Source: an uncultured Collinsella sp. (lineage in GTDB: Bacteria > Actinomycetota > Coriobacteriia > Coriobacteriales > Coriobacteriaceae). From it: a DNA stretch of 64,000 nucleotides. Of the stretch, positions 26,296 through 35,274 are shown piece after piece. Each line of letters starts with the position of its first letter. The stretch's first letter is position 1. The position numbers and the translations under genes were made by a program. The stretch is from assembly GCA_958370785.1 (NCBI GenBank), contig CATXKN010000005.1, forward strand, positions 1 to 64,000, read 5' to 3'. The notes beneath the pieces are model-generated. The model searched no databases, was not told the DNA's origin, and saw nothing but the letters and a program-made list of their open reading frames with translations.

Positions 26296-27189
26296 CTAGA
26301 GCAGCGTTACGCTAAAGCTGCGGACGTCCGTCTCGCCTGGCGCCAGCGTAATGGTGTTGACCTTGTGCTCAAAGACGTCGTCCTCGGTGTCCATGGTGGT
26401 GTGACCGGTCCAGGGCTCGAGCGCCACAAACGGAGCGTCGTTGGCGGCAGACCACACGCCGATGTACTTAAAGCCCTCAAAGTCGATCTTGACGCCGTGG
26501 CCCGACTTGCGGCCGCGCAGCGTGAGCGTGGAGCCCGGGGTATCGGTGAACATGATGGCATCGTTATCGAAGCTGCGGTGCGTGATGGGCAGCACGTCAG
26601 AGTTATCGGGCGCCTTGTAGCTGCCCTCGAACGTCATGAGGCCATCGGGCGTGATGATGGGGGCCTCGTTGGCCCAAGCCTCGGTAAATGCCAGCTCGTA
26701 GTCCTCGAACGTCTCGTCCTCGGCACCGGGGGCGGGCACGTTAAATGCAGGGTGGCCGCCCACCGAGAACGGCAGGTCCACGTCGCCGGTGTTGGTGACG
26801 GCAAAGGTCTGCGTGAGCGTGGCGTCACCAGTCAGGGCATAGGTCATGTTGAGCTTAAAGTGGAAGGGAAAAGCCTTGAGCGACTCGGGCGTATCGGTGA
26901 TCTCGTAGGTGACGGACGAGCCGTCCTCGGAGACCTCGACCAGCTTGTGCTCGACGATGCGCGCGAGGCCATGACGCGGCATCTCGCAGGTGCCGGCCGC
27001 AGACGTCGCCGTGTTGTTGCGCAGCGATCCCACGATGGGGAACAGAATGGGCGCGTGCTTGCCCCAAAAGGCCGGGTCGCCCTGCCACAGATACTCGTTG
27101 CCGTCGAGGGCAAGGCTCGTGAGCTGGGCTCCCATGGAATCGATGGCCGCGGTGAGGCCGCCGCGCTTGATGGTGGTGACGGTGGACAT
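26296..27189 (-). CDS. Aldose 1-epimerase family protein (LacX-like)
   Basis: Galactose-mutarotase-fold protein. Motifs include LWQGDPAFWGKHAPILFPIVG, PRHGLAR (catalytic-type His) and VGGHPAFNVP. 297 aa from the ATG at 27189 with GGAGGAAG upstream. These LacX-type proteins act on a sugar or phosphosugar anomer of unknown identity; no sugar operon adjoins it. Confidence 0.85.
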   Translation of the reverse strand: MSTVTTIKRGGLTAAIDSMGAQLTSLALDGNEYLWQGDPAFWGKHAPILFPIVGSLRNNTATSAAGTCEMPRHGLARIVEHKLVEVSEDGSSVTYEITDTPESLKAFPFHFKLNMTYALTGDATLTQTFAVTNTGDVDLPFSVGGHPAFNVPAPGAEDETFEDYELAFTEAWANEAPIITPDGLMTFEGSYKAPDNSDVLPITHRSFDNDAIMFTDTPGSTLTLRGRKSGHGVKIDFEGFKYIGVWSAANDAPFVALEPWTGHTTMDTEDDVFEHKVNTITLAPGETDVRSFSVTLL

Positions 27190-27268
27190 GCTACTTCCTC
27201 CAAAAGTAAACAACAGTGTCGAGGGCTATTGTGCCACTCTTGGCGGCACGGAGAGGCGGCAGGCGCAG

Positions 27269-28135
27269 TTATTGAGCGATTGCGTAAAGGTCGAACCCGC
27301 CCTGCGGCGTGCTGTCGACCGTATCGGGCGCCTGCGAGTTAAAGCTCACGGGAACCATGCGCTTTGAGGCGCGGAAGCGTGTGCCATCGGTGGCGACGGG
27401 CGGCTCGTCGACCGTGAGCTCGTAGTCGCCGGGCTTGAGTTCGATGCCGTCGCCAGCGGAGTTGACATATTGATACTCGTCAATCGCCTGTCCCCTGAGT
27501 GTGCGGCCCACGATGTGGATGAGCATCTGGCTGTCGCCGCGGGCGGTGTCCCATGTCGCACCGTCCTTGACCTCGACCGACACATGCACCGAACGCGTGC
27601 GGCTGAGCGATTGCTCGACAGACATCTCGACCTTGGCGGCATCTTTGCGCTGTTGCTCCACATGGCTCCAGACATTTCCAATCGCCGAGCAAGCGATGAC
27701 GCCGGCCATGAAGGCGATGAGGATGGGGCCGAGCGGGGAGCGGCGGCCCGCGTCTTCCTCGCGAGCTAGGTCGGGGCGATGCGTGGGCGCAGGCGCCTGA
27801 GCACCATGCGCGGGCACGTCGAGTATGCTGAAGGATGCCGTGCTGCCGGGGTCGATGTTATGGCGCGGCTGCGGGGTCTTTGCCGGCGAGATGGACATGT
27901 CGGCTGGCTCACCCAGCGTGGCCGTGGCATCGGCCTTAGCCTCGTCGGCCTCGGCCTGAGCCCAGGCCTGTTCAAAGGTTAGGGGTTCGGCGGAGTCGGA
28001 AGCGGTGTCCGTCTCGACGGCATCGTTGCCGGTCTCGTCCTCGTCGCTCGACACGTCACGCGGCGCGGGCTCGTCCCACTCCTCGTCCGGAGCCTCGCCC
28101 TCGCTATACCACCATTCAAAGTTATCGATATCCAT
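27269..28135 (-). CDS. Hypothetical single-pass membrane protein
   Basis: 288 aa, function not recognised. Residues ~1-60 are very acidic (EGEAPDEEWDEP, SSDEDETG), followed by a Pro/Ala-rich linker. One membrane helix lies at ~133-152 (GPILIAFMAGVIACSAIG). The C-terminal ~130 residues would be extracellular and beta-rich, with QMLIHIVGRTLRGQAIDEY and KPGDYELTVDEPPVA resembling a prealbumin-like or Ig-like carrier domain. It could be an envelope sensor or a pilin-related protein. Not clearly in an operon with neighbours. Confidence 0.7.
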   Translation of the reverse strand: MDIDNFEWWYSEGEAPDEEWDEPAPRDVSSDEDETGNDAVETDTASDSAEPLTFEQAWAQAEADEAKADATATLGEPADMSISPAKTPQPRHNIDPGSTASFSILDVPAHGAQAPAPTHRPDLAREEDAGRRSPLGPILIAFMAGVIACSAIGNVWSHVEQQRKDAAKVEMSVEQSLSRTRSVHVSVEVKDGATWDTARGDSQMLIHIVGRTLRGQAIDEYQYVNSAGDGIELKPGDYELTVDEPPVATDGTRFRASKRMVPVSFNSQAPDTVDSTPQGGFDLYAIAQ

Positions 28136-28220
28136 ACGGGGCGCCCCTTAGGCCTCGCAAATAAACACTTGCTAGCCTTATACCCCCAGACGGCGCTGGA
28201 GCTCGCCGGCACAGACAGGA

Positions 28221-28285
28221 AAACCGTCACAACATTCGATGCTTTTCCTCGATTTCGAGATTTTCATCAAATGTTGTGACGGTTT
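28221..28285. repeat. 65-bp element with 16-bp perfect inverted ends
   Basis: AAACCGTCACAACATT (28221-28236) and its exact reverse complement (28270-28285) flank a 33-base centre. No T-run suggests a terminator, so I treat it as a REP-like palindrome between the MerR gene and the hypothetical gene. Confidence 0.6.
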
Positions 28286-28305
28286 GGGCAGCAGCCACAC
28301 CACGA

Positions 28306-28335
28306 ATGTGACGAAGGAGCAGCCCCCTTGTCACA
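28306..28335. repeat. ATGTGACAAAGG palindrome, copy 1
   Basis: ATGTGACGAAGG ... CCCTTGTCACAT. On the minus strand its ATGTGA contains the TGA stop of the MerR-family gene. Other copies: 37567, 38612, 56301, 57848. Confidence 0.65.
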
Positions 28336-29200
28336 TCTGGAGGGCGACGGGGATTTGGATGCAGCAGAAATCCTCTTGATGGGACTCGTCGTAGCTCGTG
28401 GTGTCCAGGTAGCAAAAATCGAAAGCGTTGCCGATGGGCTGGAGCGCATGTTTGTCCATGCAGGCGACGATGGCGCGGATACCCTCGGGTTCGTACGGCA
28501 TGCCCCAGCGGCTCATGCATAGATACGTGCCCTCGGGCAGCACCTCGACGCCAATCTCTGCCAGCTCGGCAGGATCGCTCGACAGCGTTTCCTCGGCACC
28601 GCGCGGCAGCACGGCAAAGGAGCCGGCACCGGCGATGGGGTCGTCGGAATGCAATGCCTCGCGACGCAGCATGGCGCCCCAACCGCGCATGGGGCGCGTG
28701 CCCGTCAGCGCACGCATGCGCAAAATCGCCCGCATAAGCGTGGGATGAAGCATCGAGCGGCCGCGCTCGATATCGCCCGGGAACTCCTCAAAGACCACGT
28801 AGCGGCGCTCAAACTGTTTGAGCTCCGGCTTGCCCTCACGCTCGCGCCAGTAGACCGCCTCGTCATAAAAGCTCAGGCGCTCCTGCACACTGGCGCGCTC
28901 GGCATTAAGCCCGGCAATCTTCTCGTCGAGCGCCTGCACCCGCGAGCGCAGGTGCTCGCTCATCTCTCCAATGTCGAACGTCGAGGTCAGGCGATCGATT
29001 TCGTCGAGCTCCAGTCCCAGGTCGCGCAGCATGCAGATCAGACGCATGAGCGGAATCTGCGTGGGCGAATAGAAACGGTAGCCTTTTTCGTTAACCACGG
29101 CGGGTTTAAACAGACCGATCTTGTCGTAGTAGATGAGCGTTTGGCGCGAAACGTTAAACAAGCTCGCCATCTCGCTAATCGCATACATACCCGTCTGCAT
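28331..29200 (-). CDS. MerR-family transcriptional regulator with GyrI-like effector domain
   Basis: Winged HTH at the N-terminus (YAISEMASLFNVSRQTLIYY, then KGYRFYSPTQIP), a coiled-coil dimer helix (~residues 80-115), and a C-terminal ligand-binding domain with GTYLCMSRWGMPYEPEG, typical of BmrR-like multidrug sensors. 289 aa from ATG 29200 (GGGAGGAC upstream). The stop codon lies inside the palindromic repeat at 28306-28335. It follows ubiX after a terminator, so it is not necessarily that operon's regulator. Confidence 0.88.
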   Translation of the reverse strand: MQTGMYAISEMASLFNVSRQTLIYYDKIGLFKPAVVNEKGYRFYSPTQIPLMRLICMLRDLGLELDEIDRLTSTFDIGEMSEHLRSRVQALDEKIAGLNAERASVQERLSFYDEAVYWREREGKPELKQFERRYVVFEEFPGDIERGRSMLHPTLMRAILRMRALTGTRPMRGWGAMLRREALHSDDPIAGAGSFAVLPRGAEETLSSDPAELAEIGVEVLPEGTYLCMSRWGMPYEPEGIRAIVACMDKHALQPIGNAFDFCYLDTTSYDESHQEDFCCIQIPVALQM

Positions 29201-29228
29201 AAGTCCTCCCGACACATCCTTTGACGCG

Positions 29229-29260
29229 AAAAGCCCGCCGCCCACAGGGGCAGCGGGCTC
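29229..29260 (-). terminator. Terminator after ubiX
   Basis: On the minus strand AGCCCGCTGCCC pairs with GGGCGGCGGGCT followed by TTTT, 30 bases past the UbiX stop. Confidence 0.75.
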
Positions 29261-29291
29261 AAACACTACTCGTATCCTACCCTAAAGATGC

Positions 29292-29870
29292 CTATGACCA
29301 GCGCTTATAGTTTTCGCACGACACGCCGACGGCCTCGAGCGCCTTGGCGGCGATGTGATGCACCGCGTCGTCGAGCGTGGCAGGGCCGTTGTAAAACGTG
29401 AGCATGGGCGGCATGAGCATGACACCCGGCACGCGCGCCAGGCGCGCCATGTTGTCGACATGGATCGCACTGAAGGGCGTCTCGCGCACCATAAGCACCA
29501 GGCGGCGCTGCTCCTTCATCTGTACATCGGCCGCACGCAGCAACAAGTTTTCGCTGTAGCCGCTCGCAATGCCGGCGAGCGTCTTCATAGAGCAGGGCGC
29601 CACGATCATGCCGTCGACCGGATAGGTGCCGCTTGCGATGGCAGCACCGATGTTCTTGTTGTCGTAGACCACATCGGCATAGCACGCAAACTCGTCGAGC
29701 GTCATGCCGAGCTCCTGCTCGATGGTGATCTCTCCCCCGCGCGTGACGACAAGCGCCGACTCGGCGCCGGCCTGGCGCAGGCATTTGAGGCACTCAAGGC
29801 CCAGCGCGGCGCCACTGGCGCCAGACACGCCAACGACAATGCGACGGGGACGAAAAGAAGACTCAGGCAT
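29292..29870 (-). CDS. UbiX-family flavin prenyltransferase
   Basis: Makes prenylated FMN from FMN and dimethylallyl monophosphate, the cofactor of UbiD enzymes. GVSGASGAALGLECL is the FMN-binding N-terminus; APCSMKTLAGIASG and VLMVRETPFSAIHVDNM are the prenyl-phosphate-binding motifs. 192 aa. It lies 33 bases after the ubiD-family gene on the same strand, the usual partner arrangement. Confidence 0.93.
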   Translation of the reverse strand: MPESSFRPRRIVVGVSGASGAALGLECLKCLRQAGAESALVVTRGGEITIEQELGMTLDEFACYADVVYDNKNIGAAIASGTYPVDGMIVAPCSMKTLAGIASGYSENLLLRAADVQMKEQRRLVLMVRETPFSAIHVDNMARLARVPGVMLMPPMLTFYNGPATLDDAVHHIAAKALEAVGVSCENYKRWS

Positions 29871-29903
29871 GACAACTCCTTAGCTATTTGATAGGGCTAC
29901 TTA

Positions 29904-31391
29904 CTAGAAGGCGAGCTCGGCGGCCCACTTGTCCTTGTCGATCTCCATGAACTGCGAGCGGATGAAGTTCTTCTTGAGGTTGAACGGAACCGTGCAGTCG
30001 AAGATGGCCTTGCAGGCGATGCCGTGCTCGCGAATCGAAGGATCGAACGCGGGATCGTTGGACGGATCGAGCACGTGGCAGTGGCAACCGGGGATGGTGA
30101 TGAGGTCCACGTCGGCCTGGAAGCGCGTGGTCATGGCCCACATCACGTCGCTCATATCGAAGATGTCGACATCCTCGTCAACAAGGATGACGTGCTTGAG
30201 CTCGGAGAATGCCGAGAAGGCGAGCATGGCGGCGTTGCGCTGACGGCCCTCGTCATTTTTGCTCGACTTCTTAAACTGCATGATGGCAACGAACTTGCCA
30301 CCGCCGCAGGGAGCGGCGTGGACGTTGAGCAGGCGGCCCGGGATAGCGGTCTCGACCATCTTGTAGATGGAGGCCTCGGTGGGGATGCCGGCCATGGACA
30401 CGTGCTCGTGCGAAGGACCGATGCAGCTCTCCATGATGGGGTTGACGCGCGTGGTGACGGCGGTGATCTTGATCACCGGGCAGACCTTGGCGCCGCCGGT
30501 GTAACCGGGGAACTCGGGCATGGCGTAGCCGTGGCCGTTGACGTCCTCGTTGATGGTCTCGTCGTGCATGAGGTAGCCCTCGAGCACGTACTCGGCATTG
30601 GCAATGCACTTCTGCGGAACGGTGACGCAGTCGGCGAGCTCGACGGCGTGGCCGCGCAGGGCGCCGGCGATCTGCAACTCGTTGAAGCCGAGCGGCGTGG
30701 TGGGAGCCTCGAAGCCGCAGCACATGTACACGGCGGGGTCCAGACCGATAGAGATGGAGATGGGCATGTCCTCGCCGCGCTGGCAATACTCGTCAAAGAA
30801 CGCGCCCAGGTGACGGCTGCCCGGGGTGATCCACATGGCGAGCTTGTCCTTGTCGACGCAGGAGAAGCGGTGGATGGTCACGTCGGACTGAGAGCCGTCG
30901 GGGCTCGTGCCGTAAGCGAGACCCATGGTGATGTAGGGACCGCCGTCGACGGGCGTGTTGGTGGGAGCGGGAACGATCTTGCGCAGGTCAAAGCCCTCGT
31001 CGGTCGCCTTGTACACGACCTCCTGGCAGTCGACGTGCTTGCCCTCGGCGATCTGCTCAGGGGCGATCAGGTTCTCGAAGCGCTTGCCGATCTCGAGGCC
31101 CAGGTGCTCCTCGTCCAGGTCGAGCAGGGCGGCAACGCGCTTGCGGCTGGCAAGCATGCCGATGCAGACCTTGGCGTCGTCAAAGCCCTTGACGTTGTTG
31201 AAGACCATCGCCGGACCCTCTTTGGTCGGGCGCATGACGGTGCCGCCGGCGCCAACGTGACGGTAGACGCCCGAGACCTCGGCATCGGGATCGACCTGGG
31301 TGTCGGTCTCGAGCAGCTGGCCCGGCATCTCACGCAAAAAGTCGAGCGCGGAACGCAGGTCGTGGATCTGGGAAGCATCGGTAGTGGACAT
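29904..31391 (-). CDS. UbiD-family decarboxylase, LpdC/hydroxyarylic-acid type
   Basis: Prenyl-FMN-dependent (de)carboxylase. SDVTIHRFSCVDKDKLAMWI, PGSRHLGAFFDEY, ISIGLDPAVYM, PIMESCIGPSHEHVSMAGIP and VDEDVDIFDMSDVMWAM match, from memory, the gallate decarboxylase LpdC and the VdcC/ShdC group rather than ubiquinone UbiD. 495 aa from ATG 31391 with AAAGGAGC upstream. Upstream lies a DASS transporter and downstream UbiX, so the unit could import an aromatic acid and decarboxylate it. The exact substrate is not determinable. No separate lpdD gene adjoins, but see 37592-38539. Confidence 0.9.
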   Translation of the reverse strand: MSTTDASQIHDLRSALDFLREMPGQLLETDTQVDPDAEVSGVYRHVGAGGTVMRPTKEGPAMVFNNVKGFDDAKVCIGMLASRKRVAALLDLDEEHLGLEIGKRFENLIAPEQIAEGKHVDCQEVVYKATDEGFDLRKIVPAPTNTPVDGGPYITMGLAYGTSPDGSQSDVTIHRFSCVDKDKLAMWITPGSRHLGAFFDEYCQRGEDMPISISIGLDPAVYMCCGFEAPTTPLGFNELQIAGALRGHAVELADCVTVPQKCIANAEYVLEGYLMHDETINEDVNGHGYAMPEFPGYTGGAKVCPVIKITAVTTRVNPIMESCIGPSHEHVSMAGIPTEASIYKMVETAIPGRLLNVHAAPCGGGKFVAIMQFKKSSKNDEGRQRNAAMLAFSAFSELKHVILVDEDVDIFDMSDVMWAMTTRFQADVDLITIPGCHCHVLDPSNDPAFDPSIREHGIACKAIFDCTVPFNLKKNFIRSQFMEIDKDKWAAELAF

Positions 31392-31533
31392 GGCGTGCTC
31401 CTTTCGGGAGAGTGCCCGACGGCGGTGTGCCGCCGGGCGGGGTAACGTAATGGGGCCGCGGCGCTCACAGATGGAGTGCTCGACCACTCGAAGTTCAAGC
31501 GCTTGGCTGCCTACAGCCGGGGCGCTCGACCGC

Positions 31534-32991
31534 TTACATCAGGCCAAAGAGGTGGAACCAGGCAGCCTCGACCAGCACGACGACAAAGACGACCGCGGTG
31601 AGGGGGATGCCCATGCGCATGGCCTCTTTGGAGGTGTAGCCGCCGGCGTCCTTGCCTTCGCCGATAAGGATCGGCAGGTTATGGAACGGCAGGATGTAGT
31701 GGATGTTGATGGACGTGAAGACGATGAGCGCCACGGCGAGCGGGCTCACGCTGGAGCCGGCCGCGAAGCTGATGAACGCCGGCACGCACACGCCGAGCAC
31801 AGCCATGACCGAGCCCATGAACATGTGGATGATCATGGAAAGCGCGGCGACGAGCAGGGCGAACAGGAAGATGTTCTCGGGCACGGAGCTGGGGAGCACG
31901 ACATCAGCGATCCAGGCGTTCATGCCGGTGGCACCGCCCACGGAGCCCACGGCCATGGCGGCCGTCAGGAACATGAGAGACTTGATGTCGACAGCGTTCC
32001 AGCTGGCGGGGGTGAGGACTTCGCCGATGATGGGCATGGCGAGAGCGACGCCAATGGCCAGGGTGACCCAGCCGATATAGTCGCCCGAGACGGTGAGCCA
32101 CAGCGCGATGGCGATGACAAGCCACACGATGGTGCGGATCTCCTTGACGGAGAGCTTGCCGAGCGCGGCCTGCTTGGCCACGATCTGCTCGCGATCGTAG
32201 ACGAGCTCCTTACTGGGCTTAAAGAGGAAGAGGCCCAGGAACAGGGTGCACAGCAGCGCGACCAGCATAGGCACGCTCATGTACAGGAACCAGTCGACGA
32301 AGGACGGGCTCATGCCGCCGGCCTCGGCGCTGTACTGCGCAACGAGCGGGTTGAGCGTGGAATCGCCCGTCAGGAAGAACATGGAGCCCGGGGCGGCAGC
32401 GGCAAACACGAGGAAGCCGAGCTTGCCCTTGTCGTCGTCACCGTAGCCGGCGGACTCGGCGATGACCGAGACGACGGCGAGAATGAGGAAGGCGCGGGGG
32501 AACGGATGCGGGATCAGCAGCGACAGCACAAAGGTGAGCGCGAAGATCGAGATGATGAGCGACTTGGCGTCGCGCACGAACTTGAGCATAAACGCGTAGG
32601 CGATGCGCTCGCCCAGGCCCGACTCCTTGACCGCGCTGGCGATGAGGTAGGCGCCGATGACGAGCCACATGGTGGCCTTGGTCCACGAGCTAAACGTGGA
32701 GGCGACCGTCGCCGAGATGCTCGCGGCGCCCGTGTCGTCCACGCACACCTTGAACAGGACGAGCAGTGCGCAGTAGAGCAGGCCCACAAAGCCCGGCTGT
32801 GCCACGCCGCATGCCCAGAACACCACCGTGGCGAGCGTCAGCGCCAGACAGGTCTGACCGCCGACCGTGAGCTCGACCGTCGAGCTCAGCTCCGCCAAAG
32901 GAAGAAACTTCACCAGCAAAAAGACAACGATACCCAGCACAAAGCCAATTTCGCGCTTGGTGATCTTAAACGCCTTCTTTTCCGCTTCCAT
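31534..32991 (-). CDS. DASS/SLC13-type anion transporter
   Basis: Integral membrane protein with ~12 helices, 485 aa, of the divalent anion:sodium symporter superfamily. Hairpin-loop features include PHPFPRAFLILAVVSVIAES, GDSTLNPLVAQYSAEAG and FMGSVMAVLGVCVPAFISFA, and the C-terminal TSINIHYILPFHNLPILIG. Probable substrate is a carboxylate; the UbiD/UbiX genes downstream suggest an aromatic or hydroxyaryl acid. Confidence 0.85.
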   Translation of the reverse strand: MEAEKKAFKITKREIGFVLGIVVFLLVKFLPLAELSSTVELTVGGQTCLALTLATVVFWACGVAQPGFVGLLYCALLVLFKVCVDDTGAASISATVASTFSSWTKATMWLVIGAYLIASAVKESGLGERIAYAFMLKFVRDAKSLIISIFALTFVLSLLIPHPFPRAFLILAVVSVIAESAGYGDDDKGKLGFLVFAAAAPGSMFFLTGDSTLNPLVAQYSAEAGGMSPSFVDWFLYMSVPMLVALLCTLFLGLFLFKPSKELVYDREQIVAKQAALGKLSVKEIRTIVWLVIAIALWLTVSGDYIGWVTLAIGVALAMPIIGEVLTPASWNAVDIKSLMFLTAAMAVGSVGGATGMNAWIADVVLPSSVPENIFLFALLVAALSMIIHMFMGSVMAVLGVCVPAFISFAAGSSVSPLAVALIVFTSINIHYILPFHNLPILIGEGKDAGGYTSKEAMRMGIPLTAVVFVVVLVEAAWFHLFGLM

Positions 32992-33044
32992 CTCCCCACC
33001 TTTCTTGTTGGGGGCGCTCCAGATTCGCAGCCACGTTGCCGCTT

Positions 33045-33075
33045 AAAAAGGGGCGCCCGTTATCGGACACCCCTT
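33045..33075 (-). terminator. Intrinsic terminator
   Basis: On the minus strand AAGGGGTGTCCG pairs with CGGGCGCCCCTT (two G-T pairs) followed by TTT. It ends the acyltransferase-buk-ptb unit. The remaining ~170 bases to the ptb stop show no gene. Confidence 0.65.
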
Positions 33076-33247
33076 ACGTTGCGCTGTGTTGTGGCAATAC
33101 AGTCAAGCGAGATTTTTTGGATGGGAAGAAAAAATCCGCGCCATTGATTCCATTGACGAGCTGCGGCTTTCGGCCCCGACGTTGCCCCGGAGACAAATGA
33201 GCAACAAGGCGCGAAAACCGCACTCATCGAGAGAGGGAGAGGAACAA

Positions 33248-34147
33248 TTAGAGCGTTTTGGCGATTGCCACCAAAATCGAGTAGTACTTATCCTCGGGCG
33301 TATCGGTTCGGCTCGTCATTACCACGGGATGGGTCGTGCCGTTGAGCGAACCGGCGCTCTTGAGCTCGGCGAAAAACGTCAGGCTCTTGGTAAAGATGTT
33401 GCCGGACGGCAGATCGGGAACAATGAGCACATCGCATTTACCGGCTGCCGGGTGTGTGACGCCCTTCAGAGCCGCCGCCTCCGGCGAAATGGCGTTATCA
33501 AGCGCGAAGGGACCGCCCACGCAAGCGTCGGGCCAATCCATATCGGCAATCGCGCGTGCATCGACCGTGCTCGGGATTTTGTCCTTAACGACCTCGAGGG
33601 CGCTGAGCACGCCAACGTTGGGATGCTCGTAGCCCAGCAGGTGTGCCAGATTGATGGCGTTGCGGGCGATCTGAACCTTCTGGTCCAAATTGGGCGAAAT
33701 GTTCACGGCGCAGTCAGAAATGACCATCATCTTGTTCTGTGCCGGCCACTCCAGAACCGTCGCCTGCGACAGCAACTTGCCCGGGGGCAGCAGGCCATCC
33801 TGCTTATCCAAGATGGCGCGCATGAAGTTCGCCGTCATCATAAGGCCCTTCATGGGAATATCGGCCTCGCCGGAGCGAACCATCGATACCGCCATCTTGC
33901 CAGCGGCGAGCTCGTCGTCGCAAGCGATGATCGTGTATTCGTCCGCATTCTCTCCCGCGGCGCTCAGGAGCTCCTGGATTCTGTCGACATCGCCAATGAG
34001 CGTAGCCTCGATAACGCCGCGTCGATGCGCATCGACAACGGCGGCGAGACCGTCGGGGTCCTGCGCACATGCCATGGCGATGCGCGCCTTTTTCCCCGAT
34101 TCGAGCACCGCGCGCTCGATATCGTCAAACGACTTATATACCGTCAT
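33248..34147 (-). CDS. ptb: Phosphate butyryltransferase
   Basis: Pta/Ptb-family enzyme converting butyryl-CoA + Pi to butyryl-phosphate, or branched acyl analogues. Family segments include DIPMKGLMMTANFMRAIL, VISDCAVNISPNLDQKVQIA and DVLIVPDLPSGNIFTKSL. 299 aa, right for Ptb and shorter than Pta. The gene lies 3 bases after buk, so together they yield butyrate and ATP, or run in reverse. Confidence 0.9.
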   Translation of the reverse strand: MTVYKSFDDIERAVLESGKKARIAMACAQDPDGLAAVVDAHRRGVIEATLIGDVDRIQELLSAAGENADEYTIIACDDELAAGKMAVSMVRSGEADIPMKGLMMTANFMRAILDKQDGLLPPGKLLSQATVLEWPAQNKMMVISDCAVNISPNLDQKVQIARNAINLAHLLGYEHPNVGVLSALEVVKDKIPSTVDARAIADMDWPDACVGGPFALDNAISPEAAALKGVTHPAAGKCDVLIVPDLPSGNIFTKSLTFFAELKSAGSLNGTTHPVVMTSRTDTPEDKYYSILVAIAKTL

Positions 34148-34150
34148 CTT

Positions 34151-35266
34151 CTACCACACCCATTCGGGAACGATTTGCTGGGGCTTAAACTCCTTGAGCT
34201 CGATCTGGCCGGAAAGCGCACGGTACGCGTTGGTTCCGAGCGATTCCATCTCGCGCTCTCCGGGCATAACGACCACGGGGGCGATAAAGCCGACGCGCTC
34301 GATGATACGGTCGACCAGATACGTGGCGTTGGCCATGCCACCGGTCAGCACAATGGCATCGACCTTGCCGCACAGAACGGTCGCATGGGCGCCGATGTCT
34401 TTGGACGCCTGGTAGCACATAGCGTCGAGCGCCTCGGCAACCTTGCTGTCGCCCGCCTCGGCACGGGACACGAGCGCACGGATATCCGTAGTGCCCGTAT
34501 AGGCCATGAGGCCCGCCTCGCCGTTGAGGTGACGCTTCATCTGCTCGTGCGTAAACTCGCCCGAGTAGCACAGGTCGACCAGGGCCGCACTGGGAACGCC
34601 GCAGCAGCGGTTGTTGGAGAACGCGCCATCTCCGCCCAGGCCGTCCTGAGCGTCGACCATCAGGCCGTGCTTGTGGCTCGCGACGGTAATGCCGCCGCCC
34701 ATCATGACCATGATCAGGTTCAGGTCCTCGTATGCGCGGCCAATCTTATCGGCGTAGGCACGCGCCATGGCACGATGGTTAAGGGCCTGGAACTTGCTTT
34801 CTCGCTGAATCTCGACCAGACCGGTATAGCGAGCAAGCGGCTCAAACTCATCGGTCGTGGGAAGATCGGTCGTCACGGGCGCCGCATGGTCGGAGCGTTC
34901 CGTCAGACGAAAGGCGATCTCGACGCCCAGGTGGCTCACGTGCGTTCCCCACAGGCAGCTGCGGGTCTCGGAGCGCATGGCCTGGTTAATGCGGTAGGTG
35001 CCACCCGTCGTCGGCTCGATATTGCCGCCACGGCTGCTGATGGCATCGAGCTCGTCGAGCTCAATACCGTGCTCTTCCATAAAGGCCAGGACAGACTGCT
35101 CGCGCAGGTCATACTGTGCCCAGATGTCGGAACCACACGCAGCCAATGCATCGGCATCGTGCGAAATCGACTCGCGGATCTTGCACTCGTCATTTTCGAA
35201 ATACGCGATCTTGGTGCTCGTGGAGCCCAGATTGATGGCTAGGATCTTGTAGGTCTTATCTTCCAT
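34151..35266 (-). CDS. buk: Butyrate kinase
   Basis: ASKHA-fold acyl kinase: butyryl-phosphate + ADP to butyrate + ATP. ILAINLGSTSTKIAYFEN is the ATP-binding start; VMMGGGITVASHKHG, DGAFSNNRCCGVP and the C-terminal DAIVLTGGMANATYLVDRI are Buk-specific. 371 aa. It follows the acyltransferase by 8 bases and precedes ptb by 3. Confidence 0.92.
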   Translation of the reverse strand: MEDKTYKILAINLGSTSTKIAYFENDECKIRESISHDADALAACGSDIWAQYDLREQSVLAFMEEHGIELDELDAISSRGGNIEPTTGGTYRINQAMRSETRSCLWGTHVSHLGVEIAFRLTERSDHAAPVTTDLPTTDEFEPLARYTGLVEIQRESKFQALNHRAMARAYADKIGRAYEDLNLIMVMMGGGITVASHKHGLMVDAQDGLGGDGAFSNNRCCGVPSAALVDLCYSGEFTHEQMKRHLNGEAGLMAYTGTTDIRALVSRAEAGDSKVAEALDAMCYQASKDIGAHATVLCGKVDAIVLTGGMANATYLVDRIIERVGFIAPVVVMPGEREMESLGTNAYRALSGQIELKEFKPQQIVPEWVW

Positions 35267-35274
35267 AACTCGAC

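Noticed and set aside
30024..35242. Long plus-strand open frames opposite ubiD, the DASS transporter, ptb and buk
   Set aside because: Same antisense effect: the minus-strand proteins have clear motifs, the plus-strand ones none.
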